In this document: positions 31,785 to 43,378 of the stretch, piece after piece | Position numbering within the stretch: the stretch's first letter is position 1 | How the letters are laid out: every line of letters begins with the position of its first letter | Origin: Sphagnum compactum | Lineage: Eukaryota; Bryophyta; Sphagnopsida; Sphagnales | Reading direction: 5' to 3' | DNA length: 64,000 nt | Assembly (NCBI GenBank): GCA_965153455.1 | Contig: OZ234496.1 | Span: 20,204,304 to 20,268,303, forward strand | Program-made: the position numbers and the translations under genes | The notes under the pieces: generated by a model | Database searches by the model: none | What the model was told of the DNA's origin: nothing | What the model saw: the letters and a program-made list of their open reading frames with translations, nothing else

Positions 31785-33956
31785 CGATCTAGAACCCTCA
31801 CCTTCAGCGCACAACGATGCACCTCTCAAGAACCCCACGCTCAGAAAAACACTTTGTCCAGTCCTGCCAAGAACCCTGTGGTCGAGAACCCAAAGAGGGT
31901 CGGAACCAATTCCAGTTTTATCAAGTCTGTTATGTCAAATCCTGCAGTCAAGAACCCCCGATTGGTCAGAACGAAACCTTGTCCTGTCAAGAATCTTGTC
32001 AAGAATTCTGCCCAAAAAACCAACCCTGTCCAGATCTTCGTTGATAGAACTGTCCCTTTCTATCGAGCTGCTAAGAATCTTCAAGTCTTCGCCATCCATG
32101 TCAACCCAACCAACACCACAAACCCCCAATCGGAACCAACACCTGTCAAACTTCCCAAGAAGTACAAGGACTTTGTTGATGTTTTTGAAAAGATTAATGC
32201 TGATCAGCTCCCTGCCCATAGTCCATATGACTGCCCGATTGATCTAAAAGAAGGACAGTCACCACCCTTTGGTCCTATCTATGGCCTATCGGAACCGGAA
32301 CTCCAAGCCCTGCGTGATTACCTTACTGAAAATCTTGCCAAGGGGTTCATTCAGCATTCCAAGTCTCCAGCCGGCGCCCCAATTTTGTTTGTCAAGAAGA
32401 AAGATGGCTCCCTTCGACTTTGTGTGGATTATCGTGGACTCAATAAGATAACCAAAAAGAATCGATATCCTTTGCCCTTGATTTCAGGTCTCCTAGATCG
32501 ACTACGTACCTGGAAGATCTTCACCAAGCTTGACCTCCGTGGAGCCTACAACTTACTCAGGATTCGCCCTGGTGATGAATGGAAGACAGCTTTCCGCACA
32601 CGCTATGGCCACTTCGAATACACGGTCATGCCCTTCGGCCTCACCAATGCACCCGCAGTCTTTCAGCATCTGATGAATGATATCTTCCGGGATTACATGG
32701 ACGAATTTGTCGTGGTCTATTTGGATGACATTTTAATCTTTTCCAAGGACCAGGAAACCCACGACAAACATGTACGATTGGTGCTTGCGACGCTGCGGGA
32801 GCATGGCTTATACGTCAAGTTGGAAAAATGTGAATTCGACAAATCTTCAGTGGCGTTCCTCGGCTACGTGATCTCTCCAGATGGCATTTTCATGGACAAG
32901 TCAAAGGTCGAGACCATCCAGTGTTGGGCTACTCCATCCTTGGTCAAGGACGTTCAACGCTTCCTAGGGTTTGCCAACTTCTATCGTCAGTTTATCAAAA
33001 GCTATTCCAAGATCACAACACCGTTAATAACCCTGACTTGCAAAGACAAGCCCTTCTCGTGGAATCCAACGGCCCAGGTTGCTTTTGATACTCTCAACAT
33101 GACATTCACCTCTGCACCCATCCTGATACATCCCGATCCTACCAAGCCATTCATTGTGGAAACGGACGATTCAGATTTTGCCTTGGGAGCTATTTTATCT
33201 CAATTTGGAATAGATGGGTTGCTGCATCCAGTTGCTTTCTATTCACGGAAGTTAACCAGTGCCGAAATCAACTACCAGGTCTACGATAAGGAACTCCTGG
33301 CAATCATCACGGCATTCGAGCAGTGGAGACCGTATCTTGCCGGAGCTCAACATCGAGTCCAAGTTCTGACAGATCACAAGAATCTCCTTTATTTCACAAC
33401 TACTCGGACCTTAAATCGCCGCCAGGCACGCTGGTCTATCTTCCTAGCTGATTTCGACTTTAAGATTCAGTATCAACCCGGCACCCAGCAAGGGAAAGCT
33501 GACGCGCTATCTCGTCGTTCAGAATATGAACTTCGAGCGGGGGATGAAGCCTACGGCCAGCAGAACCAGACTTTACTCAACCCCAAGCAATTTCGAGTTG
33601 CAGCAACAATCAGCACCCTCCCAGACTCATACCTTGTCAGGGACATCAAGATAGCAACTGAGGAAGACACCTGGGCTACCAACATCAAGAAGGAACTCCA
33701 GGAACGACCAAGGAACCCAAATCGTGATGACTTGGATCAATTTGAGCAGCAAGACGGACTTCTCCTTCGAAATAACCTGATTTATGTACTCGAAGGACCT
33801 ATACGCCTAAAAATCCTGAGGGAATGCCACGACAACACCCTGGCAGGTCACTTTGGAATGGCACGGACTCACGAACTAGTGTCAAGGACTTACTGGTGGC
33901 CCAAAATGAACAAGATGCTACGGGAGTATGTCAAGTCTTGTGATACATGTGCTTGA
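31785..33956 (+). pseudogene. pol: Chromovirus reverse transcriptase, RNase H and integrase start
   Basis: Open from the protease stop to a TGA at 33954-33956. Reverse transcriptase: LFVKKKDGSLRLCVDYRGLN, then TKLDLRGAYN with the first catalytic Asp, then YLDD at 32718-32729 with the other two. RNase H follows: FIVETDDSDFALGAILSQ, YDKELLAI, LTDHKNL, and a QYQPGTQQGKADALSRR tail. The integrase zinc domain begins at about 33830 with His-x(n)-His and Cys-x2-Cys, and is cut just after the second Cys by TGA where a CGA Arg codon is usual, a C-to-T change. Transcription would come from the 5' LTR. Catalytic residues of both enzymes are intact up to that stop. Confidence 0.93.
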
Positions 33957-35110
33957 TCCAAGGCTCCCAGGCATCGCCCGTTTGGACTCCTACAGCCTCT
34001 GTCGATTCCTAGCCGACCTTGGGGATCTATTACAATGGACTTCATCACGGACCTCCCTACTGTCAGAACCAAGAATTCAATACTGGTTGTGGTCGATCGA
34101 CTCACCAAAATGGCCCATTTCACCCCTTGTTCCAAGTCAATCACGGCAGAAGAGACACCTTAGTTAATTCTGGACGGGATCGTCCGACTGCATGGATTCC
34201 CCGAGGAAATTGTGTCCGACAGAGGTCCTCAGTTTGCATCCAAGTTCTGGCATCGTCTATTCGAGCTTCTTGGAGTTGACATTCGGCTATCTTCAGCTTT
34301 CCACCCTGAGACAAATGGACAAACTGAACGGACAAACCAGACACTCGAGCAATACCTTCGCTGCACTGTGAACTACCAACAGGACGACTGGCTGGACCTA
34401 CTATCTCAAGCAGAGTTTGCTTATAATAACACAACACATGCATCGACCGGGATCAGTCCATTCTTTACCAATTACGGTTTTCATCCCAGGTTCAGCCTTG
34501 AAATTCCTGGAGACTCCGTAAACCCCTCGATTGAAGAAAGGGCCACGAGGCTTGGACAGGTTCAACAAAACCTTATGGCAGAACTCAAGCTAACACAGGA
34601 GTGGCAAAAGAAGCAAGCAGACCGCCGACGCAAGGACCATCCAAACTTCAAGGTTGGAGACAAGGTCTGGCTTCTCAGAAAGAACATTGCTACCACTCGC
34701 CCATGTGCCAAGTTGGATTACAAGCGCCTCGGACCTTTCAAAATCGCCAAATTGGTTGGTCTAGTGGCTTGCCAGTTGGGCTTCCACCCCAGCTCAAAAT
34801 CCACAATGTTTTCCATGTCTCCCTGCTTGAGCCCTATCATGAAAACCCGATCCCAGAACGTCATCAAGAACCCCCAGTTCTAGTCGAAATTGAAGGCCAA
34901 GAAGAGTTTGAAGTTCAGGAGGTCTTGGACTCCAAGAAGATTCATGGAAAGCTCCTGTACCTTGTCTTTTGGCGAGGTTATCCTCCTTTTGAAGCTACTT
35001 GGGAGCCTGCTGGAAACCTAGTTCATGCCCAAGACTTAGTTAATCGGTTTCACCAACGATATCCTAACAAACCGGATCCATCTAGAAGATGTCGCTTGAG
35101 GAGAGGATAA
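33957..35110 (+). pseudogene. Chromovirus integrase core and chromodomain, broken
   Basis: The frame continues after the stop at 33954 with the DDE core: Asp in DFITDLP (34038-34040), Asp in SDRGPQF (34218-34220) and Glu in QTERTN (34326-34328), with 35 residues between the last two. A TAG at 34161-34163 interrupts it where Gln is usual (C-to-T). Near 34781 one base is missing, which moves the frame to 34601-35110; that frame carries HNVFHVSLLEPYH and then a chromodomain (about 34901-35070; FEVQEVLDSKKIHGK, FWRGYPPFEATWEP). Chromodomains steer insertion toward marked chromatin. The stop TAA (35108-35110) touches the first base of the 3' LTR. Confidence 0.92.
35097..35108 (+). promoter_or_regulatory. 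Polypurine tract of the chromovirus
   Basis: GAGGAGAGGA lies directly before the 3' LTR and within the last codons of the pol frame, the expected plus-strand primer. Confidence 0.75.
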
Positions 35111-35377
35111 TGTCATGGCCTAGGATATTTTGGGATACTTTTGGCAATGTCATGTCCTAGGATATTTTGGGATACTTTTGGCAATATCATGGCCTAGGAT
35201 ATTTTGGGATACTTTTGGCAATATCATGGCCTAGGATATTTTGGGACTAGTATGGCTCAGGGTTATAAAAGGAGATAGTCTGGGGAACAACCCTTTAGCA
35301 GCTCAACACCAGTTGATGGATCAATAAAGCTTGTCTTGTCTTGTAATTCTCCACTTGTTTGTAGTCGGTCCATAACA
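35111..35377 (+). repeat. 3' LTR of the chromovirus
   Basis: 267 bp, TG...CA ends, near-identical to the 5' LTR. Differences seen by eye: one extra C in CCTAGG of the first unit, GAGATAG for GAAATAG, GCAGCTCAAC for GCAGATCAAC, one C/T change, and two changes near the end. Three full 37-bp units start at 35111, 35148 and 35185. Confidence 0.95.
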
Positions 35378-35598
35378 TAATGTTCCTTCACATTCCATCA
35401 TGGTGAGTTTTGATTCTCCCACAATGTTTTGGTATTTTCCAAGTGGACACAACGCATTAGATTACTAGTGAACTTCATTACATTACATTGAACCACCTTA
35501 ACTTGTTAGAATACAACTACATAGTAGTTCCACCCCCAAGTGAGTTTTGTGAGTGCATACCTTCATGCGGAAGGTGTGCAAGAATTCCTCACAATAGT

Positions 35599-36261
35599 TG
35601 ATTTGGATTTTGGGTTTCGTAATTAGCTAGTGATAAAACTCGATTAAGACTGCTAGTTCATAGGAACCCTGACGCTTGAACTTCCGCTGCGCCAAGAATG
35701 TCAAGAAGAGGTCTAGAGGCCTTGCATGTTTTTAAAGGACCAACATAAGGGAGATGATGAGTGTGTCAAGGATTTCTGGAGTGGTTGTTGTGGTAGCTCG
35801 TGTTTGGTGGTTGTGGGGATCTTGAGTTGAATATGCAATGTGTTTCATCCGAAGAAGAGAGTACGTGCTGCATTGTGGGAACTTCAGGGGTTTTAGGAAC
35901 AAGGGGATACTGGAGAATAAAATGGAATACATTCACTGATCCTGCCCTGAATCTCTATCTAATCTTTGAGAAGAACCATGTGAAATAGTTAAGTTAGTAT
36001 CTGTGGGGTTCGTGTTGTTGGGGTATGAGCTGCCACTCCCATGAAGCAACCGGTTGACCCCTCGAGAGGAAATCAAAAGAGAAACTGATCCCTTGTGGTC
36101 CATAGAATTAAAACAATAAAATTTAGATGTGTGTAAGGAATTTGATGAAGAAATAATACTTGAAGCAAGTGTTGTTGTTTTAGTAGGACTTCAGCAATAC
36201 ACAATGAGTCTATTTGTCCAAAACTAAAGGTTTACTCACGTAGAAAATATTTCCCTTTTCA
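35599..36261 (+). repeat. 5' LTR of the old Ty3/gypsy element
   Basis: Begins TGATTTGGATTTTGGG and ends TTCCCTTTTCA. It matches 40710-41113 plus 41939-42196 with many differences, for example GGTCTAGAGGTCTTGCATG near 40822 and AAGCAACCGGTTGA at both. Confidence 0.8.
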
Positions 36262-36263
36262 TT

Positions 36264-36275
36264 TGGTTTCACAGC
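36264..36275 (+). promoter_or_regulatory. tRNA-Met-type primer-binding site
   Basis: TGGTTTCACAGC, two bases after the LTR, agrees at 10 of 12 positions with the common plant initiator-tRNA-Met site TGGTATCAGAGC. Confidence 0.55.
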
Positions 36276-36289
36276 TGGTTAATCCTAGA

Positions 36290-37300
36290 AGGCTGGTACA
36301 TGTGAGATTATTAGGGTACTTGGAAGATGAAATGTCCCAGAAGATAGGATGTCTGATTCCAGTGAAGAGTAATTTGTTGCAGAAATTCAGGAAATTTAGC
36401 AAAAACAGATTACTGTTAAGTTTTATTTTCCCAGAACTCAAGGAGCACCACGAATAAGAGCATTAATTCTACGTCAGTTGGGATTTGGTGTTGTTACCAT
36501 TATAAAAGTGAGTCCTGATGAAGCACAAGCTGGAGACATTGTTATGGAGCTAATGCACAACGATTTTTGTACGACAATAGAAATCTGGGTGAAAATGCAA
36601 GATGGAGTAGAAGGATGGGTTTCAAGCACAAGATTCCAGAGACAATATCATTTTACCTCCTACTTTGCGTAGGTATCAACACACAGATCGAAAAGACAAA
36701 AACAAGTTCTGCGATTAGATGATGATTGGATTCCTTTCTCTCCTGTTTTTCCAAATCATTTCATCAAATTTTTTATTCTAGGAGTGGAGGATTTATTTTT
36801 GACTAGAGACCAAATATTGAGGGTGGAGAACTCAAGAGTGAGGTCCCAGTTGATAAGTTGGAAAGCATTTGATGACGAAATTTCAGGATACGATGGCAAT
36901 GGACTTTGCAAATGAGAAAATTTTCACTCTTTTACCATCTGATGTTGTGATTTCAGACCCAGTAATAGAAGGAAGATAGTCCAATTTCTTTTGTGATGAA
37001 AATACAGTCTTAAATAACCATACAAATATGATGAATGGTAACATATAACCCTGATCTATGTTATGAGCCACAAAGTTCAATTGGGCATTATTATATTGAG
37101 GAGTTAGAATTTTGTAAGGAAAGACAGAAGATGGTCCACAAGAGACCATCTTGAATCTGGAGAACAAAATTGAAGAACTGAAAGACCATGGGTTGGATCT
37201 GATCATTGAAGAGGAAACACCTATGCATATTTTGAATTTGACACTACAAGAGCAACATAAAAACATTTTGGAGGGATAATTCTCTGAGGATGGTGATTAT
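36290..37300 (+). other. Internal 5' region of the old element, gag position
   Basis: Only short open stretches; no zinc knuckle or gag motif could be recognised. It occupies the gag/protease position. Confidence 0.35.
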
Positions 37301-37306
37301 GTTGAT

Positions 37307-38815
37307 TTGATAAAGTGTGCAGTTGCAGAAGAAGATGTTCGGATGCAGAAGAGACAAGGAAAAAACATTGAACCCAATGTGCACTTGTATCCGGTTCAGA
37401 TATCTGATGATCTGATTGAGGAGGGTAGTAGGTGGACCCAAATCAAGAATAGGATAAGACTAGATGAGTCTTTGGATGAAGAACAACAGAAACAGCTGTG
37501 GGATCTTCTAGAGGAATTTCAGGAGATATTTACATGGCACAAAAGGGAGTTGGGGCAATGTTCTATAAGAGAACATTCTATTGATACCCAAGGACTACCT
37601 CCGTGCCATATGACTCCTGGACGATTATCCTATTGGGAAGAAGCTAAAGTCAATCGACAAATACAAGCCTTGATGGATTTGGGAAAGATGCGCAAAAGTG
37701 CATCAGAGTACGCTTGCAGAGTAACTTTGCCAATGAAAAAAGATGGAAGCCGAAGATTTTGTGACGCTTACCGCCCACTAAATCATCAAACAAGGTGGGA
37801 CTCTTTTCCCATGCCCCTGACTGAGGATGTTTTGAAACAATTAGGGCACTCCAAGTGGTTTTCAACACTTGATTGGTAGTTAGGGTTTTGGTAGATCCCA
37901 ATGGCTCCTGATGATGTTAAAAAAATAGCAATGATCACCAAATCAAGTCTATTTGAATGGAATGTTATGCCATTCAGACTGAAAAATGCCACTAATACAT
38001 TCTCACGAACCATGGCTGACATATTTAAGGAATGGACCAACCAAATTCTAAAAGTATTTGTTGATGATGTCAACATACACAATGGAACTCGGAATGAACA
38101 TTTATGTCACATCCAACTGGTTCTTTAGAAATTAAAAGGGGTTAATCTCAAATTGAATCCTAGCAAATGTTATTTTCGATCCAAGAGTATTACGTTTTTG
38201 GGACATATTGTGGACAATGCCGGATCTCAACCTGATCCCAAAACAACCACAAATGTCAAGGCATTTTTGGGACTGACAGGGTACTATAGGAGATTCATTG
38301 CTGGGTATGCCAAGATTGCAGAACCACTGTTTACATTGATAAAGAAAGATTATAAGTTTCTTTGGATGCCCATATGCCAAACATCTTTTATTGCACTGAA
38401 AAGAAGACTTGTGGAAACACATGTTTTGGTCAGACCTGATTTCAACAATCGTTCATCTTGGATGTTGACTGGTCTATAAAGGGTGTTGGAGCTATTTTGT
38501 CATAGAAATTTGGGAGGTAGGAGCAAGTCATTGCTTATGCCAACAAGGGTTTGTCTCCAGTCCAGTGCCATTTTCATCCCTTGGAGGGAGAGTGTTATGC
38601 TCTCATTTGGGGTATCATTGTATTTCAGGCAATATCTTCACCAAACCCCGTTTCTATTACGCACAAATCACAAACCTTTAGAGTGGTTAACCACTGTTTC
38701 ATATGCCTATGGTAGGAGAGGCCATTGGATTGCAATGTTGCAGGATTTTTAGTTCAAAATAATTCACCGAGTAGGAAGCAGACACTTGAATGTTGATGCT
38801 TTAAGCCAAAATTTT
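37307..38815 (+). pseudogene. Reverse transcriptase/RNase H of the old element, broken
   Basis: Pieces in order: RNRIRLDESLDEEQQKQLWD-type leader, MKKDGSRRFCDAYRPLN, FSTLDW followed by stops, VMPFRLKNATNTFSRTMADI, the catalytic FVDD (38057-38068), LKLNPSKCYFRSKSITFLGH, AFLGLTGYYRRFIAGYAKIA, and an RNase H part with LRTNHKPLEWL ending near HLNVDALSQ. At least six stops interrupt it. The wording differs from the intact chromovirus, so it is another lineage. Confidence 0.88.
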
Positions 38816-39329
38816 GTTGGTTTGTCGGAAGAAGATGAAGATTTTGGAAGTGATGTGATGGAATAGGAAGAGTAGTTAGGAATCACACCAGCACTTGCAA
38901 GAATAATGCTACCAATGAGGTTAGCATCAATCTGTTTATTTTGCAACACATTGGACAAGCAGTAGATGATGTTGAAGAACATCACATTGTTGGTGAATAT
39001 GGTGGACAAAATACAGATTCACCTTTAGAAGAAGGACTACCTTAGATGGATCAGATGGATTATAGAAGAATGGTGGTTGAAGCTCAAACCATGGTAGATG
39101 AAGCCAAAAACAAACAAAAGGGCAAGAGTTTGGAGACAAAGGGACAAAGTGAAGATGACCAATCAAGGCAAATGGATATATGGGAACACAGTGTGTCAAT
39201 TGCATTACTCACTGGTGGACATCTGGAAGCTGAGCTGGATGATTGTTAATATAGAAAGGGCTAAAAAGCGTATGATGAAGTATCATTGGTCAAAGGATAC
39301 CCCGTTTTTCTAGAACCTGGTGGTACCTA

Positions 39330-40290
39330 GGCCCGCAAAACATAGAATGTTGATTGAGAAGATACATGAAGAAATCAGACATTTTGGGGCAATGTAGACA
39401 CTTGCTGAGGTAAAGAAGAGGTTCTTTTGGCATGAGAGAATTGAGGTTGTCAAGAAATTCATTAGGGCTTGTGAAAAGTGTCAGCTAACCAGGCAATCTA
39501 GAAGCATTAGATCTGGCATTGAAAAGATGAAGAGTATTCCTATATGCGATTTGTTTTATCATGTTGCACTAGACACTACTAGGCCATTGTAAGAAACAAC
39601 TAGTGGCAATAAGTATGTGTTTGTTGCTATTGACCATTATTCTAAATGGTGTGAAGCACGACCTGTTAAGGAACATGATGCTTACACTACTGCTAAGTTT
39701 TTGGAGGATGAGGTTATTTGCAAACATGGAGTGCCTAAGTATATTTTAATAGATAATGGCAATGAGTGGATGAAAGAATTTGCTGAAATTTGTCAGAATT
39801 ATGGCATCACACATCAGTTTACTGCCCCTACTTGGCCTTAATGCAATGGTATGGTGGAACGTCTAATAAAGTCCATCAAACACAAACTCACGGTTATGGC
39901 TGCTACCAACATATAGGATTGGGATTTACTCCTACCAAAAATACTCTTTGAATACCGGTGTGGCATCCAAGCCAGCACGAAATATTCTCCTTTCATGGTG
40001 CTCACTGGTCGTACGCCAAGACTCACCATTGATGACAGTCTTAGTGGTTTATGTGATGTGTTTGATGAACAGGAAAATCTCGAATTTATTGCAAAACAAA
40101 TGATTCTTAAGATGCGGCTGATTGCAAGTGTGCATAAAACTTTATTGGAAAATGTGGAGCGTGCATAGAGGAAACAAAATAAGGTGTATGCAGCCATAAA
40201 AGGGTTGTAAACCTTTGAAGGTTTCATAGAAAATGCCAAAGTCAAGATGCACAAACTTGGAAAGAAGAGATCATTACTCAGTAACTGGGA
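39330..40290 (+). pseudogene. Integrase of the old element, broken
   Basis: The zinc domain has EEIRHFG and CEKCQLTRQ. The DDE core shows ALDTT, FVAIDHYSKWCEARPV, ILIDNGNEW and, after a stop at 39841, MVERLIKSIKH. A tail region GKKRSLLSNWEGPYL follows. Several stops are present. Confidence 0.85.
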
Positions 40291-40301
40291 AGGACCATAC
40301 T

Positions 40302-40709
40302 TGTAACCTAAAAATAGTGTCAAATGCTTTTTGTGGATGAAGGTTGTAAACCCTAAATCAGCTATGTGATTGAATTGTTGGCGGCATGGTGTTTTTATGG
40401 GCGTTGAAGAAATTGTTTTTTGGTTTGTTTTTATTTTTGGTTGGTTTTGTTGTTTTGTAGGTTATTGTAAAGGGATCTTGGTGAGCTGGTTTTAGTGATG
40501 GAGCGCAATCCCGGCTGTTCAATGAAAACTCTTCATGAGCTGTGTGAATCACGGCTCTGCGAGGGGATTGGCAGGGAGCTTTCTGGGGAATGAAGGGACG
40601 AAGAATGGAGGAAGTATATGATGTTGGCTGAAGAAAACAAGGGGCGAATTTTTGGTGAAGAGAGGAATCTAATTCGTTAGACTTTCAGGATGACTAACAA
40701 ATGTGTAGT
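40302..40709 (+). repeat. 3' internal block of the old element, shared with 26788-27180
   Basis: Untranslated block between integrase and 3' LTR. A second copy lies at 26788-27180 with no surrounding pol or LTR. Confidence 0.65.
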
Positions 40710-42196
40710 CGATTTGGATTTTGGGTATTATAATTAGCTAAGGATAGAACTTGATTAAGACTACTAGCTCATAGGAACCTTGACCCTGAACTTTTGTTAC
40801 GCCAAGAGTGTCAAGAAGAGGTCTAGAGGTCTTGCATGTTTTCAAGGGACTAACATGAAGGAGATGACGAGTGTGTTAAGGATTTCTAGAGTGGTTGTTG
40901 TGGCAGTTCATGTTTGGTGGTTGCGGGGATCTTGAAATGAATGTGCAATGTGTTTCATCCTGAGAAGAGAGTACTTACTACATTGTGGGAGCTCTGGGGG
41001 TTTTGGGAACAAGGGGATACTGGAAAATAGAATAAATTACACTCACTAATCCTACCCTGAATCTCTGTCTAGTCTCTGAGAGGAACCATGTGAAGTAGTC
41101 AAGTTAGTATCTGTGTCGCAACCCCACTTTGTCCAAGTGTGGGGGTGAAGCCCAACACTTGGAAAAGTTGGAGGTTTGGAGTCTTCCGGGACTCCCGAAT
41201 GTTCAGAGCTCGACAGCAAGGCCCAAAACACCTTGCATTGGGGTGTTCTTGGTGTCATTGGAAAGGTCTTGAAACGTAGATATTGAAAATGGCCTCGCAT
41301 TGGCCATTTGGACATCTGCAGCCCAAGTTATGGGCAAAAGAAGGGCCGGGAGTCAAACTGGCAATTTGACTCCCGACCACTAAAAGTCAGGAATCGACCC
41401 TTTCCCGACGTCGCCTCAGAGAGTGTGACATGGCGTTGAAAAGATCTAGACGAGGGCTACAACTTTGGTTCAGACCTCGTCGCGATCGGACTTCGGAGTC
41501 GGGAGTTATGACCGTTCAAAGTCTCGGGAGTCCCGCCAGGACAATTTCGGGACTCCATTTCGGGAGTCCAAACAAAATGTGCCATTTGGATGTAGCCTCC
41601 GTGGTGAGCTGCAGAGATAACTATAAGGGGGAAGGTGGTGGCTTCCCCCAAGTCCGGGCCGTGGTGAGTCAAGTAGTCCGAAGTGCCCGTGGCTTGTCCC
41701 AACACCCAAGGGTGTTCCCGAATGTGAACTAACCCATTTGTGGTTGGTTTTGGATGCAGATTTGTGCTTGATCTACTAGTCCATCTTCCTAGTCTAATCC
41801 CGGGGCTTTCAACTCGACCCTCTACCCCTTTCTAGAGTTGGAAGTCGGGAGCGTGCCCTTCGGTCTCCATTTTCCGCAACTTCACATTAGTGAACCCTCA
41901 AGTGGGTTCACCCCGGGACCAAGGAGCGCGTCAATCTGTGGGATTCCTGTTGTTGAGGTATGAGTTGCCATTCCCATGAAGCAACCGGTTGAATCCTCGA
42001 AAGGAAATCAAGAAAGAAACCGATCCCTTGTGGTCCATAGAATTAAAACAGTAAAATTTAGATGTCTATAAGGAATTTGATGAAAAAATAATTCTTGAAG
42101 CAAGTGTTGCTGTTTTAGTAATACTTCAGCAATACACAATGAGTCTGTTTGTCCAACACTAAGGGTTTACTCACGTAGAAAGTATTTCCCTTTTCT
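40710..42196 (+). repeat. 3' LTR of the old element, split by a solo LTR
   Basis: Positions 40710-41113 and 41939-42196 together (about 662 bp) match the 5' LTR. The interruption is the solo LTR at 41114-41933 plus its target duplication. Confidence 0.8.
41114..41933. mobile_element. Nested solo LTR, 820 bp
   Basis: Starts TGTCGCAACCCC and ends GAGCGCGTCA, with the 5-bp duplication ATCTG on each side (41109-41113; 41934-41938). The 5' LTR of the host element shows the uninterrupted site GTTAGTATCTGTGGG. It is GC-rich against AT-rich surroundings and has no coding domains. TG...CA ends and the duplication mark it as one LTR left after recombination between two LTRs. It is unlike the other LTRs in the window. 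Confidence 0.88.
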
Positions 42197-43378
42197 TTTG
42201 GTGACAAAACACACAATTGAATAACCTTTCAAACTTTTGAATCCCTCTTGCATCACTTCAAAAATGTCATCATTGTCCAAGGCTCATGATGAGGTTGTTT
42301 AAGATTTCTTAGAGTTTATGTTTCCTAGTCTAAAAGCACTGAAAGGGAAAGATGAAAGAGAAAGAAATTTGAAATTAGAACAAGGGGAAGGACATGGCAC
42401 ATGAAAATCTAGCTCACAAGATGCCAAAGTAGAAGCAAGTTTACAAGAGCAACCTACATAAACATCAATTGCAAAAATAGGAATTAATTATGTAGATAAA
42501 TTCTACCATGAAAATTTTAACAAATATCTGTATTACCATTGTATATATCTAGCAATCTAGAATATCAAGAGTAGCAAGGAGGTCTAATAGTTCTAGTTCT
42601 CAAAGAATTCAACAAGTTGCAACCCATTGTGACATCACCCTCATGCATTTTTACATTATCCAAACCTAATAGATTTCTTGAAATCTTGGGATGCATACAA
42701 GATATTGAAATTTTTACATTTTGTAAGTCCTAATTAGATCCCCTTAAGTTGTTGGAAGCTAAGGCCTAAAGGTAAGGGGTATCCATGATGTTGAATGTAC
42801 TTCGTAAGTGAGGTAATGGCTTGCAAGAATAGTTAACAACAGATAAATAAAACATTCCGCCTACAATTGCAACACAACCAAGCAAATTGGTAAAAACATA
42901 TTGGGTTTTTACACTATCCACACAAGGAAGATGGACATCTTAGGTTTTATAAAACGCTATGGATTTAGTGGAAAGAGGTCAAACTTCTTGGAGGAAAGCA
43001 AATAAGTTTTGACACATATTATTAACCTCTTTTTCATATCATTTGAATGGCAAGAGCAGGTCAAAGAAATTAAGCCCCAAAACACTTGTGGCCTAGATTT
43101 TGGCTAGGTGCAAGAATGTGGGCTTTCAATTACCTTGTTGTCACTCAAAATGAAAGTGGCAAAATTGACCCAACAAGGCCCACCCCTTTCAATGAAGAAA
43201 TTCATGGGAATTTTTAGTGGTGCTAATTTAAGCATTAACATCCGAAGTTAAGTATTCGACTTGCAACAAGATTAGACATCTGCAAGGCACAAGGTTTCAC
43301 AACTCAATCATGTAGTTTGTTCTATCATAATTTATAGACCTTATACAACCAATAAAAATATTGTCCAATCCAAATAAT
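42197..43378. other. Intergenic, no gene seen
   Basis: AT-rich sequence between the old element and the duplicated segment. No gene or repeat recognised. Confidence 0.5.

Larger units (their letters stand above)
29463..35377 (+). mobile_element. Complete Ty3/gypsy chromovirus, Tf1/sushi/Tcn1-like
   Basis: A 5915-bp element with LTRs of 266 and 267 bp beginning TGTCATGG and ending CATAACA, flanked by the 5-bp target duplication TAATG (29458-29462 and 35378-35382). Order: LTR, self-priming-type primer site, 155-bp leader repeats, gag, protease, reverse transcriptase/RNase H, integrase, chromodomain, LTR. This order, with integrase after RNase H and a C-terminal chromodomain, defines a chromovirus. 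The gag style and the RT text FGLTNAPAVFQHLMND resemble Tf1/sushi and Tcn1-like elements. The LTRs differ by about five substitutions and one indel by eye, so insertion is fairly recent. Pol is broken by three stops and a frameshift, so this copy is not autonomous. Confidence 0.95.
35599..42196 (+). mobile_element. Old Ty3/gypsy element with nested insertion
   Basis: Two LTRs of about 663 bp (35599-36261; 40710-42196, the second split by a solo LTR) bracket a decayed internal region. PBS, reverse transcriptase, RNase H and integrase are recognisable in that order, which makes it Ty3/gypsy. No chromodomain was seen. Stops and frame changes are frequent throughout. The five bases on each side (ATAGT and TTTGG) do not match, so either the ends are slightly misplaced or the target duplication has been lost. 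Confidence 0.85.

Noticed and set aside
41430-41732. 100-codon frame in the GC-rich block
   Set aside because: It lies wholly within the solo LTR and has no protein domain; GC-richness explains the open frame.
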